Made by a program: the position numbers and the translations under genes. From an uncultured Aquitalea sp. (lineage in GTDB: Bacteria; Pseudomonadota; Gammaproteobacteria; Burkholderiales; Chromobacteriaceae), in NCBI RefSeq assembly GCF_945957525.1, contig NZ_CAMFLA010000019.1, positions 1 to 64,000 on the forward strand: a stretch of 64,000 nucleotides of DNA, in the 5' to 3' direction. Position 1 is the first letter of the stretch. Every line of letters begins with the position of its first letter. Shown here in pieces: positions 34,761 through 44,495 of the stretch. The notes beneath the pieces are model-generated. The model ran no database searches. It had not been told where the DNA came from and saw only the letters and a list, made by a program, of their open reading frames with translations.

Positions 34761-35624
34761 ATGGAAAGAACAACAAGCGGGTGGATCAACGGGTTTGCCG
34801 GTGTGGCCATCTTCGCGGGATCACTGCCCGCTACGCGTGTCGCAGTTGCTGATTTTCCCCCCGCATTCCTGACCAGCGCCCGAGCCACCATTGCCGCCGC
34901 GCTGGGATTGACGCTTTTGCTGCTGTTGCGGCAACCAAGGCCGAAGGTTGAGGATTTGCTCTCTCTTGCTTTGGCGGCCTTGGGGGGCGTGGTTGGCTTT
35001 CCGCTGTTGACTGCCCTGGCGCTGCAGCACGTTACGGCAGCTCACTCCATTGTGTTTCTGGGCCTGCTGCCGCTTTGCACGGCTATTTTCGCGGTGATTC
35101 GGGGGGGCGAGAGGCCAAGGCCGCTGTTTTGGTTATTCGCTGTTATTGGGGCAAGCTTCATCGTGGCTTATGCCGCATGGGGAGGCATGGCATCTTCGTT
35201 GCAAGGCAATCTGTTCATGCTGGCCGCCATCGTCGTATGCGGACTGGGCTATGCGGAGGGGGCGCGGCTGTCCCGGACGCTGGGTGGCTGGCAGGTCATC
35301 AGTTGGTCGCTGGCCTTGTCGCTGCCGATCATGTTGCCGATCGCACTGATGACCATGCCGAGCTCATTCGGTCATGTGAGCGTGTCTGCCTGGCTTGGCC
35401 TTGGGTATGTGTCTTTGTTCAGCATGTTGCTGGGCTTTGTGTTCTGGTACCGGGGCTTGGCGCAAGGCGGCATTGCCGCTGTCGGCCAGCTTCAGCTATT
35501 CCAGCCATTCATGGGGCTGGGCCTGGCCGCGATGTTGCTCCATGAAAAGGTGAGCTGGACCATGCTGGTGGTGACGCTTGCGGCGGTAATCTGTGTTGCG
35601 GGGGCGAAGAAGTACGCCAAGTAA
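34761..35624 (+). CDS. EamA/DMT-family transporter
   Basis: 287 residues with ten predicted membrane helices in two EamA repeats (FAGVAIFAGSLPATRVAVAD at the first helix). The ATG at 34761 follows GGAGGGAG. The drug/metabolite transporter superfamily exports amino acids and other metabolites. The divergent MocR regulator suggests an amino-acid-like or PLP-related substrate, but this is inference from context. Confidence 0.87.
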   Translation: MERTTSGWINGFAGVAIFAGSLPATRVAVADFPPAFLTSARATIAAALGLTLLLLLRQPRPKVEDLLSLALAALGGVVGFPLLTALALQHVTAAHSIVFLGLLPLCTAIFAVIRGGERPRPLFWLFAVIGASFIVAYAAWGGMASSLQGNLFMLAAIVVCGLGYAEGARLSRTLGGWQVISWSLALSLPIMLPIALMTMPSSFGHVSVSAWLGLGYVSLFSMLLGFVFWYRGLAQGGIAAVGQLQLFQPFMGLGLAAMLLHEKVSWTMLVVTLAAVICVAGAKKYAK

Positions 35625-35653
35625 GCCCTCAGTGAGGCGCGGGCGGGGGCGTT

Positions 35654-35691
35654 CAAGACGACATGCGCTGCTTTTGGCGTGTGTCGTCTTG
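35654..35691. terminator. possible bidirectional hairpin
   Basis: CAAGACGACA and TGTCGTCTTG form a 10-bp stem around 18 bases, between the convergent EamA and sigma-54 regulator genes. There is no strong T run, so termination is only likely. Confidence 0.4.
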
Positions 35692-35759
35692 CGTGCTCAT
35701 CAGCGCGGCGGCGCCTCACCGTCAAGGCCGCTGGTCCGGATCTCGCATGCGCAGCTGGC

Positions 35760-35768
35760 TTCGGCCAA
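35760..35768. repeat. TTGGCCGAA motif, intergenic copy
   Basis: The inverse form TTCGGCCAA with flanks GGC and CAGC, in the 260-base gap between convergent genes. Confidence 0.65.
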
Positions 35769-35884
35769 CAGCGGGCTCTTGCCGCATCGCACATTCCCAC
35801 CCGGCGTGGCCCGGTGCCTGCTGTCTCCCTGGCGCTTGCGGCAAGCCGCTCCAAGGGCGGCGGTTGTGAGCGGAGGCCGCCAGG

Positions 35885-37201
35885 TCAGGCCAGCCCCAGT
35901 CGGCGCAGGCGAGAAACCAGCGTGCTGCGCGCCATGCCCAGCTGCCGGGCAGCAGCCGCGACATTACCGCGGCATTCGGCCAGCACGGCGCGGATTTGCT
36001 CGGCCTCTCTCTCGCGCAGCTGACCGCGCAGGCCGCCGTTGCGCGGCGCGGCGGGCGATACGCCTGCGTGCAGTGCGATGCGCTCCAGTCTTGTGCCGCC
36101 ATTGTGCAGCAGCAGGCTGCGGCGAAGGATGTTTTCCAGCTCGCGCACATTGCCGCGCCAGTCTTGCCCCAGCAGGCAGGCTTCGGCCTCGGGAGACAGG
36201 TGCGTCACGCCGGGGCTGAGCTCGGGTGCGTGGCGGGTCAGCAGCTCACGGGCCAGCAGCGGCACATCGCTGCGTCGCTCGCGCAGGGCCGGGATGTGTA
36301 CGTAGCCGACGTTGAGCCGGTAGTACAGGTCTTCGCGCAGGCGTCCTTGTTCCACAGCCGCCAGCGGTTCCTGATTGAGCGCCGCGATCAGCCGCACATT
36401 GGCCAGCAGTGGCTGATGGCTGCCCAGCGGCTGGTAGCTGCCGTCCTGCAGCACGCGCAGCAGCTTGCCCTGCAACTGGATGGGCATGGAGTTGAGTTCG
36501 TCCAGAAACAGCGTGCCGCCGTCGGCTTGCGTCAGCAGGCCCTTGCGATTTTCCGCGCCGGTGAATGCCCCGCGTACCGTGCCGAACAGCGTGCTTTCCA
36601 GCAGGGTATCCGGAATGGCGGCGCAGTTGACCGTGAATAGAGGCCGGCTGCCGCGCGGGCTGAGTGCGTGGGCGCGGCGGGCGAACAATTCTTTGCCGGT
36701 GCCGGTTTCGCCGTAAATCAGTATGGGCAGTTCGCTGGCGGCGAAGGTATCAAGCCAGGCAATCTGCTGGCGCATGCCGGGGTCGTTGGTGGCAATGCGC
36801 GGCACGTCGGTGTCTTTGCCGCGCTGGTTGGGCATGTGTCGGAGCTGGCGGCCGATCTCGATTGCGCCCAGCAGGCCGCCGTCGCGCCCGGTCAGCGGTA
36901 CGGCGGTGTGCAGATAGGGAATGGTTTGGCCGTCGGGGCCAATGTAGGACTGGCAAACGTCGGTGAAGCGCGCGCCGCGTTCAAGGCACTGTAGCAGGGT
37001 GCTGTCCTCGCGGCTGAGCCAGGGGTTCTGCTCCAGCACGTGTTTGCCGATGGCGTCGTCGGCGTCCACGCCGTCCATATGGGCGCTGGCCGGGTTGTAG
37101 TAGACGAAGCGTCCTGCAGCGTCCACAACGGTGGCCGGACGATCCAGCGTGTCCAGTACCGGTCGCAGGCAGGCTATCAGCCAGTCCAGTTCTTTTCTCA
37201 C
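35885..37201 (-). CDS. sigma-54-dependent regulator, RocR-like
   Basis: 438 residues: PAS sensor (about 8-120), AAA+ central domain (about 135-370) and Fis-type HTH (about 395-437). Walker A is GETGTGKE, and the sigma-54 contact loop GAFTGA is intact (RGAFTGAENRKG). It resembles RocR/arginine-catabolism activators. The divergent DDAH gene has a perfect sigma-54 promoter and inverted upstream sites, so this protein very probably activates DDAH and the antiporter behind it. The PAS ligand may be the (methylated) arginine itself. Confidence 0.9.
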   Translation of the reverse strand: MRKELDWLIACLRPVLDTLDRPATVVDAAGRFVYYNPASAHMDGVDADDAIGKHVLEQNPWLSREDSTLLQCLERGARFTDVCQSYIGPDGQTIPYLHTAVPLTGRDGGLLGAIEIGRQLRHMPNQRGKDTDVPRIATNDPGMRQQIAWLDTFAASELPILIYGETGTGKELFARRAHALSPRGSRPLFTVNCAAIPDTLLESTLFGTVRGAFTGAENRKGLLTQADGGTLFLDELNSMPIQLQGKLLRVLQDGSYQPLGSHQPLLANVRLIAALNQEPLAAVEQGRLREDLYYRLNVGYVHIPALRERRSDVPLLARELLTRHAPELSPGVTHLSPEAEACLLGQDWRGNVRELENILRRSLLLHNGGTRLERIALHAGVSPAAPRNGGLRGQLREREAEQIRAVLAECRGNVAAAARQLGMARSTLVSRLRRLGLA

Positions 37202-37252
37202 GTCTTGCTCCCTTGCTCAGGCTGCTGCCCATTGGTAGTGGAGATGGATTGA

Positions 37253-37328
37253 CCATTTTTCGCCATATTGTTTCAGTGTGATTGATTTATCGCTACTTGG
37301 CTCTGTCGAAAAATGGCGATATGGCGAG
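37253..37328. promoter_or_regulatory. upstream activating sites for the RocR-like regulator
   Basis: CCATTTTTCG (37253-37262) and its exact inverse CGAAAAATGG (37307-37316) flank 44 bases. TCGCCATAT (37260-37268) has its inverse at 37319-37327. ATGGCGA also occurs as a direct repeat at 37313 and 37321. This cluster is 130-210 bases before the sigma-54 promoter, the usual place for enhancer-binding proteins. Confidence 0.7.
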
Positions 37329-37460
37329 AGTTATCCTGTTGGCGCCATGGGGTAGGCGGAAAATACTGGGTAAAACGCGCTGAAAGGCAGTGAAACAGCG
37401 GAAAATCGGGTCGGAAATTTGATCCTGATCAAACTTGAGCCGCGATCAGGGCGGGCAAGC

Positions 37461-37476
37461 TGGCACGCTAGTTGCG
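37461..37476 (+). promoter_or_regulatory. sigma-54 promoter of the DDAH gene
   Basis: TGGCACGCTAGTTGCG matches TGGCACG-N4-TTGCW, with the GG and GC pairs ten bases apart. It starts a 5' leader of about 30 bases with AGGAG before the DDAH ATG. Confidence 0.92.
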
Positions 37477-37515
37477 CTTATACGGGCGTTACCCCCCAAC
37501 CATCAGGAGATCGCA

Positions 37516-38277
37516 ATGTTCAAGCACATCATCGCCCGTACTCCCTGCCGCGGACTGGTCAACGGCATTTCCTCCAGCAACCTTGGCAAGCCCGACTACG
37601 CCTTGGCGCTGGAACAGCACAACACCTATATCCGCGCGCTGCAGACTTGCGGCGTGGACATCACCATCCTGCCGCCGGCGGAGGACTTCCCGGATTCGGT
37701 GTTTGTGGAAGACCCGGCGCTGTGTACGCCGCATTGCGCCATTGTCACCCGGCCTGGCGCTGACAGCCGTCGCGACGAAGCCATGCTGATGGAACCGGTG
37801 CTGCGCCGTTTTTACCAACATGTGGAGCGTATCGAGGCTCCGGGCACGCTGGATGCCGGCGATGTCATGATGGTGGGCAGCCACTTCTACATCGGCGAAT
37901 CGGCCCGTACGAACGCAGAAGGCGCGCGCCAGCTTATCGCCATCCTGGAAAAGCACGGCATGAGCGGGTCGGTGGTTCGGCTGGAGAAGGTGTTGCACCT
38001 GAAAACTGGCCTCGCCTATCTGGAGAACAACAATCTGCTGGCTGCCGGCGAGTTCATCACCAAGCCGGAATTCCAGAAGTTCAACATCATCGCTATCCCG
38101 GAAGAAGAGTCCTACGCCGCCAACTGCATCTGGGTGAACGGCAAGGTGATCATGCCTTCGGGTTACCCGCAGACCCGCGACCGCATCGCCGCGCTCGGTT
38201 ACCAGGTAATCGAGGTGGATACCTCCGAATACCGCAAAGTGGATGGCGGCGTCAGTTGCATGTCGCTGCGTTTCTGA
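37516..38277 (+). CDS. dimethylargininase (DDAH)
   Basis: 253 residues, the bacterial DDAH length. The catalytic Cys is in GGVSCMSLRF at the C-terminus. The catalytic His is in VLHLKTGLAYLENN (about 159-172), and the substrate pocket includes FPDSVFVEDPAL (about 59-70). DDAH hydrolyses N-omega-methylated arginines to citrulline and methylamines. The ATG follows CAGGAG. It is driven by a sigma-54 promoter and followed by an arginine/ornithine-type antiporter. No arcA or arcC is nearby. A related arginine deiminase activity cannot be excluded by sequence alone. Confidence 0.9.
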   Translation: MFKHIIARTPCRGLVNGISSSNLGKPDYALALEQHNTYIRALQTCGVDITILPPAEDFPDSVFVEDPALCTPHCAIVTRPGADSRRDEAMLMEPVLRRFYQHVERIEAPGTLDAGDVMMVGSHFYIGESARTNAEGARQLIAILEKHGMSGSVVRLEKVLHLKTGLAYLENNNLLAAGEFITKPEFQKFNIIAIPEEESYAANCIWVNGKVIMPSGYPQTRDRIAALGYQVIEVDTSEYRKVDGGVSCMSLRF

Positions 38278-38339
38278 CAGTGCGGATAGTGTGACAACCG
38301 GGGCGTGCCGGGCGCGCCCCGCCGCAAAGGAGAACGCGG

Positions 38340-39749
38340 ATGACACAAGCTGCGGACAAGAAACTGGGCGTGGTGCCCCTCACCGCGCTGGTGGTGGGCG
38401 CCATCGTTGGCAGCGGCATCTTCAGCCTGCCGCAAAACATGGCCGAAGGCGCGGGGGCGGGAGCCATCCTGATCGCCTGGGTGATTACCTTCGTCGGCAT
38501 GCTGGCGCTGACGCGCATTTTCCAGTGGCTGTCGATCAGCCGGCCGGATATCGGTGATGGGGTGTACGGCTACGCCCGTCATGGTTTTGGCGATTACCTC
38601 GGCTTCAATGCCGCCTGGGGCTACTGGATATCGGTGTGGGTGGGCAACGTCGGCTATCTGGTGGTGATGTTCAGCGCGCTGGGCTCGTTCCGGGCGCTGG
38701 GTTTCTTTGGTGACGGCAGTACTACGCCGGCGCTGGTTTGCGGGTTGTTGCTGCTGTGGACGCTGCATGGTTTCGTGCTGCGTGGCGTGCAGTCGGCCAG
38801 CCTGCTCAACGTCATCGTCACCATCGCCAAGATTGTGCCGATCTGCCTGTTCGTGCTGTGCGTGGCGCTGGCCTTCAAGGTGCAGACCTTCCGCCTGGAC
38901 TTTTGGGGCGGCGCGTCATTGGGTAGCGTTGGCCAACAAGTGAAGAACACCATGTTGTACACGGTGTGGGTGTTCCTCGGCATCGAGTGCGCCACCGTGT
39001 ACGCCAGCCGCGCCAAGGACATGCGCACCGTCAGCCTGGCAACGGTGATGGGTTTCGGGATCACCATGCTGCTCCTGGTGTGCGTATCGGTGCTGTCGCT
39101 GGGCGTTTTGCCGCAGGCCGAACTGGCTGCGATGAAAAACCCGTCAATGGCGGCGGTGCTGGAAAAGGCAGTTGGCGCATGGGGCGGCGCGCTGATCAAT
39201 ATCGGATTGATCCTGTCGGTGGCCGGAGCGTTGCTGGCCTGGACGCTGATCTCGTCCGAAATGCTGTACCTGGCGTCGCGCGGCGAGGGACATACCGCGC
39301 CGGCCTGCTTCGGCAAACTCAATGCCCGCGGCGCGCCCGCCAATGCGTTGTGGCTGACCAACGGGCTGATTTCCTTGTTCCTGGTCATCAATCACCTCAA
39401 TAACGCCGGCTACAACCTGCTGATTCAATTGGCGTCGGCGATGGCGCTGATTCCCTACCTGTTGTGCGCGGCGTTCAGCCTCAAGCTGGCTTATGCCGGA
39501 CCGGCGCGCAGCGGCCGGCTGCTGGCGTTGACCTTGCTGGGCACGCTATATGGCGCATGGCTGATTTACGCCGGCGGGATGAAGTTTTTGCTGCTGTCGA
39601 TGATCCTGTACGCGCTGGGCCTGCCGTTCTACCTGCGTGCGCGGCGGGAGCGTGGCCTGTCGGCGTTCGCCAGCCGGCTGGATGCCGCGCTGGCGGCGGG
39701 GGTGGCCATGCTGGGCGTGCTGGCGGTATGGTCGCTGGCGGTGGCCTAA
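38340..39749 (+). CDS. arcD: ArcD-type basic amino acid antiporter (APC)
   Basis: 469 residues with about 12-13 membrane helices. The N-terminal LTALVVGAIVGSGIFSLPQN (about 15-34) is the APC superfamily substrate motif, and the sequence is of ArcD/YdgI type. It probably exchanges arginine or a methylarginine for citrulline or ornithine. It begins 62 bases after the DDAH gene, with AAAGGAG before the ATG, and shares the sigma-54 promoter. The symbol reflects the family; the real substrate may be the DDAH substrate. Confidence 0.82.
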   Translation: MTQAADKKLGVVPLTALVVGAIVGSGIFSLPQNMAEGAGAGAILIAWVITFVGMLALTRIFQWLSISRPDIGDGVYGYARHGFGDYLGFNAAWGYWISVWVGNVGYLVVMFSALGSFRALGFFGDGSTTPALVCGLLLLWTLHGFVLRGVQSASLLNVIVTIAKIVPICLFVLCVALAFKVQTFRLDFWGGASLGSVGQQVKNTMLYTVWVFLGIECATVYASRAKDMRTVSLATVMGFGITMLLLVCVSVLSLGVLPQAELAAMKNPSMAAVLEKAVGAWGGALINIGLILSVAGALLAWTLISSEMLYLASRGEGHTAPACFGKLNARGAPANALWLTNGLISLFLVINHLNNAGYNLLIQLASAMALIPYLLCAAFSLKLAYAGPARSGRLLALTLLGTLYGAWLIYAGGMKFLLLSMILYALGLPFYLRARRERGLSAFASRLDAALAAGVAMLGVLAVWSLAVA

Positions 39750-40157
39750 GCGTTCGCGACGTAGGGCCGGTAATGGAGGAAGGGCGAGCCGACCTCGCTT
39801 TTCCTTCGCCCTTTTGGCCCGCCGCATGCGCAGGATGTTGCGCCGCGCGGGGCCGTCCTCGGGTTCGGTGCCCGGGCTTGCTGCGAGCTCTGGTTGCAGG
39901 TGCCTTTCAAGCGCCGAGGAGCTCAAAATGAGACAGCCGGCTTCTCTGGCGCAGGCCTGTTGCCCTTGCAGCCTAAACCAAGGCCGCATGCTTGCCTTGC
40001 AATGCCTATTGCGACGGCAAACAAGATTGCTGTTCCATTCAATCGCGCAAGTGGCAGTCTTCTGCCGAATGGGATGCAGGCATAAAAAAAGCCTCCTTGC
40101 GGAGGCCAGGCATGTGCTGACTGGTAAGCAAAAGCACACGGAAAGAACGTGCGTGCC
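39750..40157. other. 408-base gap
   Basis: This gap lies between the convergent antiporter and MFS genes. It holds the minus-strand terminator at 40084-40106. The rest (39750-40080) shows no gene, RNA or repeat that I can support. Confidence 0.5.
40084..40106 (-). terminator. terminator after the citrate-type MFS gene
   Basis: On the minus strand GCCTCC/GGAGGC with loop GCAA is followed by seven T. It is a clear intrinsic terminator about 50 bases past the stop. Confidence 0.9.
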
Positions 40158-41456
40158 TCAGGCGGTGGCAGCCTTGCCGACCAAGCGGATGAGGATGTCC
40201 TTGCGGTACAGCATCAGGGTAGCGGCTAGGCCACAGGCTGCGGCCATCATCATCCAGTAGCCGGGCGCAGCCTTGTCGCCGCTGGCGTCAATCAGCGCGG
40301 TGGATACCAGTGGGGTAAAGCCGCCAAAGATGGCCGTGGCCAGGCTATAGGCCAGTGAAAAGCCCACTGTGCGTACATGGCTGGGCATCAGCTCGGTCAA
40401 GGCCACCACGGTGGCGCCGTTATAACTGGCATAGAGGAAGGATAGCCACAGCTCCACCACTAGCATGTGGCCAAAGCTGGGAGAGGCTACCATCCAGGCC
40501 AATGCCGGGTAGGCGGTGAGCATGGTCAGCAAGCTGAAGCCCAGCATCAGCGGCCAGCGTCCAATGCGGTCGGACAGCGCACCCATGATCGGCAGCCAAA
40601 TGAAGTTGGACAGGCCGACAAAGAAGGTTACCAGCAGGCTGTCGTTTTCGCTGAGCTTGAGCACGCTCTTGCCAAAAGTGGGAGTGTAGACGGTGATCAG
40701 GTAAAAGCTCACCGTGGTCATCACCACCAGCAGCATGCCACCGGTGATCAGCTGCCAATTCTGCGCAATGGAGCGCAGGATTTCTGCAAAGCTGGGATGG
40801 TGCTTGTGGGCGAGGAAGGCATCGGTTTCCTGCAGGGATCGACGAATGGCGAAGATGAAGGGAATGATCATGCAACCGATGAAAAACGGAATGCGCCATG
40901 CCCATTGGTCGATCTGGTGGTTGTTGAAAGCCTGATGCAGCAGGTAACCCAGCACGGCGGCGAACATGATGGCCACTTGCTGGCTGGCCGACTGCCAGCT
41001 GACAAAGAAGCCCTTGCGGCCAGGCGTGGCCATTTCAGCCAGATATACCGACACGCCGCCCAGTTCAACCCCGGCGGAGAAACCCTGCAACAGGCGGCCC
41101 AGCAGCACTAGCACGGGGGCGGCCAGGCCAATGCTGGCATAGCCGGGAACAAAGGCGATCAGCGCCGTACCACAGGCCATGATGGCCAGTGTGACAATCA
41201 GCCCCTTGCGGCGGCCAATACGGTCGATATAACTGCCCAGCACGATGGCGCCTATGGGGCGAGCCAGAAAGCCGGCCCCGAAAGTGGCAAAGGCCAGAAT
41301 CAGCGAGGCATACAGGTTGCCGCTGGGGAAAAAGGTTTTGGCGATATAGGTGGCGTAGAAGCCATACAAGAAAAAGTCGAACATTTCCAGGAAGTTGCCG
41401 CTGGTAACGCGCAACACCATGGAAAGACTGGACTGGCGGGGGGGAGTGGTGGTCAT
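40158..41456 (-). CDS. MFS tricarboxylate transporter (CitA/TcuC-like)
   Basis: 432 residues with 12 membrane helices. The start region [20 protein letters not shown] (about 19-38) and DRIGRRKGL loop are typical of the metabolite:H+ symporter family that includes CitA (citrate) and TcuC (tricarballylate). It is 13 bases downstream of the binding-protein gene, so the two are co-transcribed. A divergent LysR regulator completes the cassette. The substrate is a tricarboxylate by family, not proven here. Confidence 0.87.
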   Translation of the reverse strand: MTTTPPRQSSLSMVLRVTSGNFLEMFDFFLYGFYATYIAKTFFPSGNLYASLILAFATFGAGFLARPIGAIVLGSYIDRIGRRKGLIVTLAIMACGTALIAFVPGYASIGLAAPVLVLLGRLLQGFSAGVELGGVSVYLAEMATPGRKGFFVSWQSASQQVAIMFAAVLGYLLHQAFNNHQIDQWAWRIPFFIGCMIIPFIFAIRRSLQETDAFLAHKHHPSFAEILRSIAQNWQLITGGMLLVVMTTVSFYLITVYTPTFGKSVLKLSENDSLLVTFFVGLSNFIWLPIMGALSDRIGRWPLMLGFSLLTMLTAYPALAWMVASPSFGHMLVVELWLSFLYASYNGATVVALTELMPSHVRTVGFSLAYSLATAIFGGFTPLVSTALIDASGDKAAPGYWMMMAAACGLAATLMLYRKDILIRLVGKAATA

Positions 41457-41469
41457 GTCGTCGTCCTTG

Positions 41470-42258
41470 TCATTGAGCCGAGGTGCTGGCAGGTGTCATC
41501 CCTGTCTGGCGAATGCTGACCGCAGCCTGCGGCGCAGCAAGAAAGCGCAGCAACTGGCGTGCTACCCCCTTATGGACACTGTCGTTGCTGATGCCTGCGG
41601 AGAAGGTGGTCACCTGCTGTGCCTGCTCTGGCAGCAGGCCGACGATGTCGATGCCCGCAATCGGAATCAGCTCGCTTAATTGCTGGAAGCCCAGTTCGGC
41701 TTCGCCGCGTGCCACAACCTGGCCCACCGGCTCCGCTGGAATCATGCGACTGCGATCCTTTATCTGGTCTGCCACACCAAGGCGGGCAAACAGCACCTTG
41801 GATAGAAATACCCCGCTAGCGCTATCGGAGTAGGCAATGGAATGGCTGTTCAGCAGCGTTTGCTTGAGGGCTGTCAGCGTACTGATGTCCGGCTGCGTGC
41901 TGCCGTGCTTCACCGCCAACGCAATACGCGATGCAGCCAGCGGTGTATTGCTGTCCGGCACCACTCGGCCTTGTGCTTGCAGTTGGTCCAGTGAGCTTCC
42001 CACCATCACCAGTACGTCGAATTTTTCACCGCGCGCCAGGCGCTGCGGAATGGCTTGCGGAGTGTCGCCCATGGACGGGCCCCATTCCAGCTGCAGGTGA
42101 TGGCCGGTTTCTTGTTCGAATTGTGGTGCCAGCAGCTTCAATGCCGCGGCGAAGCCACCGGAACTGACCACCGTCAGTTGCTCTGCCTGGGATTGGGCAC
42201 AGCTAACGGCCAATACCAATAACGCTGCGCTATGCTGCAGCTTCCTTGCGCTTCCCAT
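41470..42258 (-). CDS. periplasmic binding protein, ModA-like fold
   Basis: 262 residues with signal peptide (about 1-25, ending AQSQAEQ). The first strand [20 protein letters not shown] and the later [20 protein letters not shown] fit type 2 binding proteins of the molybdate-binding-like group. It travels with an MFS carrier instead of ABC subunits. Such proteins are often found with tricarboxylate carriers, but how they cooperate is unclear. The ATG at 42258 follows AGGAGAACACC. Confidence 0.8.
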   Translation of the reverse strand: MGSARKLQHSAALLVLAVSCAQSQAEQLTVVSSGGFAAALKLLAPQFEQETGHHLQLEWGPSMGDTPQAIPQRLARGEKFDVLVMVGSSLDQLQAQGRVVPDSNTPLAASRIALAVKHGSTQPDISTLTALKQTLLNSHSIAYSDSASGVFLSKVLFARLGVADQIKDRSRMIPAEPVGQVVARGEAELGFQQLSELIPIAGIDIVGLLPEQAQQVTTFSAGISNDSVHKGVARQLLRFLAAPQAAVSIRQTGMTPASTSAQ

Positions 42259-42298
42259 GGTGTTCTCCTCTTGTTGTGCTTGTATTGCGCTGAAATAA

Positions 42299-42311
42299 TG
42301 CACAAGATGCA
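42299..42311. promoter_or_regulatory. LysR-type T-N11-A site
   Basis: TGCACAAGATGCA is a T-N11-A motif with TGCA arms, enclosed by ATTGC/GCAAT halves (42293-42312). It lies between the divergent LysR and binding-protein genes. Confidence 0.5.
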
Positions 42312-42348
42312 ATAAATGTTTAATTGCTTTTATTTCATGGATTAATCG

Positions 42349-43278
42349 ATGGCGCGCATCAATCTGGAACTTAATGAGTTGCAGGCGTTTCTGGCGGTTG
42401 CAGAGAAATCCAGCTTCAAAGCTGCGGCCGAAACACTTTATCTATCGCAACCGGCCTTGAGCCGACGCATCGAAAAACTGGAGCAGTCCTTGCAGGTACG
42501 TTTGCTGGAGCGCACCACACGCAGCGTGCGACTGACCGAGGAAGGCGAGCATTTCCGCCTGCATGCACAAAACGTGGTGGATGAGCTGGAACAAGCAATG
42601 CGAGGCTTGGGGGAGCGGGCGGTGCGTCGCAACGGACTGGTATCGATTGCTACCATCCCGTCTGCTGCACAACACCTGTTGCCGGCAGCATTGGCAGACT
42701 TTGCCGACGACTATCCGGGCATGTGCCTGCGGGTATTTGATGAAGGTGCGCAAGAGGTATTGAACCAAGTGCTGGAGGGTAAGGCTGATTTCGGCATTAA
42801 CTTCATCGGAGGAGAGGATCCCGGCATCGATTTCCAGCCTATGCTCACTGAGCGTTATGTGCTGGTTGTGCGGCGGGATCATGCGTTGTCTCATCGGCAG
42901 TCGGTAGCGTGGGAGGAGCTAACGGGAGAGCGGTTGATTGCTGTGTCGCAAAGGAGCGGTAACCGCCTGTTGCTGGATCATCATCTGGCCAACCTGCCCA
43001 AGAGGCCTCGGGTGCACTATGAAGCCAGCCACTTGCACGGAGCCTACGGCATGGCAATGGCTGGCCTTGGCGTAATGATCGTGCCTGAACTCTCCTTGAC
43101 GCCAGCCTATACGCCCATACTGGCTGGAATCTCGCTGGAAGATCCACAGATATCGAGAACCATAGGATTGATAACCCGGTCCGGGTATAAACCAAATCCC
43201 GCCGTGGAGCGGCTGATTCAAAAAATCAGGCAGCAGTTCAGCAGATATGGAGAATCCAGATCCCGACCAGTTGATTGA
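42349..43278 (+). CDS. LysR-family regulator
   Basis: 309 residues. The N-terminal winged helix (LNELQAFLAVAEKSSFKAAA and LSQPALSRRIEKLEQ, about 7-47) and the effector-binding domain (about 90-300) are complete. It is divergent from the binding protein/MFS pair and most likely activates it in response to a tricarboxylate. Base composition drops toward its 3' end and in the following gap. Confidence 0.9.
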   Translation: MARINLELNELQAFLAVAEKSSFKAAAETLYLSQPALSRRIEKLEQSLQVRLLERTTRSVRLTEEGEHFRLHAQNVVDELEQAMRGLGERAVRRNGLVSIATIPSAAQHLLPAALADFADDYPGMCLRVFDEGAQEVLNQVLEGKADFGINFIGGEDPGIDFQPMLTERYVLVVRRDHALSHRQSVAWEELTGERLIAVSQRSGNRLLLDHHLANLPKRPRVHYEASHLHGAYGMAMAGLGVMIVPELSLTPAYTPILAGISLEDPQISRTIGLITRSGYKPNPAVERLIQKIRQQFSRYGESRSRPVD

Positions 43279-43745
43279 ATTTTGCAGGAAAACTGAGCAG
43301 CTGCCGTGCATCAAATCGCCCACACTTAGAGCGGCTAATAATATTCCTGATGTGGCGTTGCGCCGACTGGTCGTACTCGATACGACCTGCGTCGGCGTGC
43401 CTTGCCTCTGTGGTGAAACCGCTTTTTGTTAGCCTCTCTTAATGAATTTGGCCGATATGTCTGTTGTGGGCGAACTGCCGTCGACCAAGTTGTCGAACTG
43501 CCAGTTGGTGGGAAAAGCATTCATGCAGGGAATGGTTCTTGCGAGCCCGATTTGCTCATCAAACTAGATATGTCTGGTTCCGAGTTGGTGAGCCCGTTGT
43601 TGGCTGGTTTATGGATGAGCGGGTATTGAATTAGCCTTTGTTGTTATCAAAATGCTGCGAAAAGTCATTGATTTGTAAAATTTTTAAAGGTGCAATTTCT
43701 CTTGTGGTTTGCCTGCTGCAGGTAAATTAAGCTATTGAAAAACAT
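43279..43745. other. 467-base A/T-rich gap
   Basis: It is clearly lower in GC than its surroundings. I see one small inverted repeat (GTCGTA-CTCGA-TACGAC at 43370-43386) and no convincing gene. Short open frames here resemble nothing I know. It may be a decayed insertion at the edge of the tricarboxylate cassette. The last 60 bases likely contain the promoter of the EEP gene. Confidence 0.4.
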
Positions 43746-44495
43746 ATGAAAAGCCTGAAGGTACTGACTTACAACATCCACAAGGGCATGTCTCCGCTGA
43801 ACCGGCATGTGCGTGTGGCGGCCATTGCGGAGGCTTTGCATGGGCAGTCGCCCGATTTGCTGTTTCTGCAGGAGGTGCAGGGGCGGAATCTGCAGCGGGC
43901 TTTACGGCACGAACACTGGCCCACGCTGCCGCAGCATCATTTTCTGGCGCGCCATCTGGATCACAAGGTTGTGTATGGCCTCAATGCGGCCTATGAGCAT
44001 GGCCATCACGGCAATGCTTTGCTCAGCCGTTATCCCATTGTGGAGTGGTGCAACCGCGATATCTCCGTCAACCGGTTCGAGAGCCGCGGCGTGCTGCATT
44101 GCGTGGTGCAACCCAAAGGTTGGCCGAAGCCGGTGGTGGCGCTGTGCGCGCATTTGAATCTGCTGGCGCGTGATCGGCGCAAGCAGTATGCCGACCTGCT
44201 GCACTACATCCGCCATGCCATCGCGCCGGATACGCCGCTGATCCTGGCCGGGGATTTCAACGACTGGCAGGCTGAGGCGGGTCAACAGTTGGCCGAAGCC
44301 GGTTTGCGGGATGTATTCCACCTTTACCAGGGGCATCTGGCGCGCAGCTTTCCGGCGCGCATGCCCATGCTGCCGCTGGACCGAATTTATGTGCGCGGCC
44401 TCAAACCCGTGGCGGCTCAGGTGCTGCAGGGGAAGCCGTGGTCACGCTTGTCGGACCACTTGCCGCTGTCGGCCTCGCTGTTGCCGGAAGGGTGA
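43746..44495 (+). CDS. endonuclease/exonuclease/phosphatase family protein
   Basis: 249 residues of the EEP (DNase I-like) fold: KVLTYNIHKG at the N-terminus (about 5-14), the metal-binding Glu in LLFLQEVQGR, LAGDFNDW (about 162-169) and the terminal SDHLPL (about 237-242). It is similar to YbhP. The substrate could be nucleic acid or a phospholipid. Two TTGGCCGAA copies occur in it, read in different frames (Gly-Trp-Pro-Lys at 44120 and Leu-Ala-Glu at 44289). Confidence 0.85.
   Translation: MKSLKVLTYNIHKGMSPLNRHVRVAAIAEALHGQSPDLLFLQEVQGRNLQRALRHEHWPTLPQHHFLARHLDHKVVYGLNAAYEHGHHGNALLSRYPIVEWCNRDISVNRFESRGVLHCVVQPKGWPKPVVALCAHLNLLARDRRKQYADLLHYIRHAIAPDTPLILAGDFNDWQAEAGQQLAEAGLRDVFHLYQGHLARSFPARMPMLPLDRIYVRGLKPVAAQVLQGKPWSRLSDHLPLSASLLPEG

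Noticed and set aside
43279-43745. Possible transposase remnant
   Set aside because: Short frames here do not match any transposase signature I know, and there are no paired terminal repeats or target duplications. I kept it only as an A/T-rich gap.
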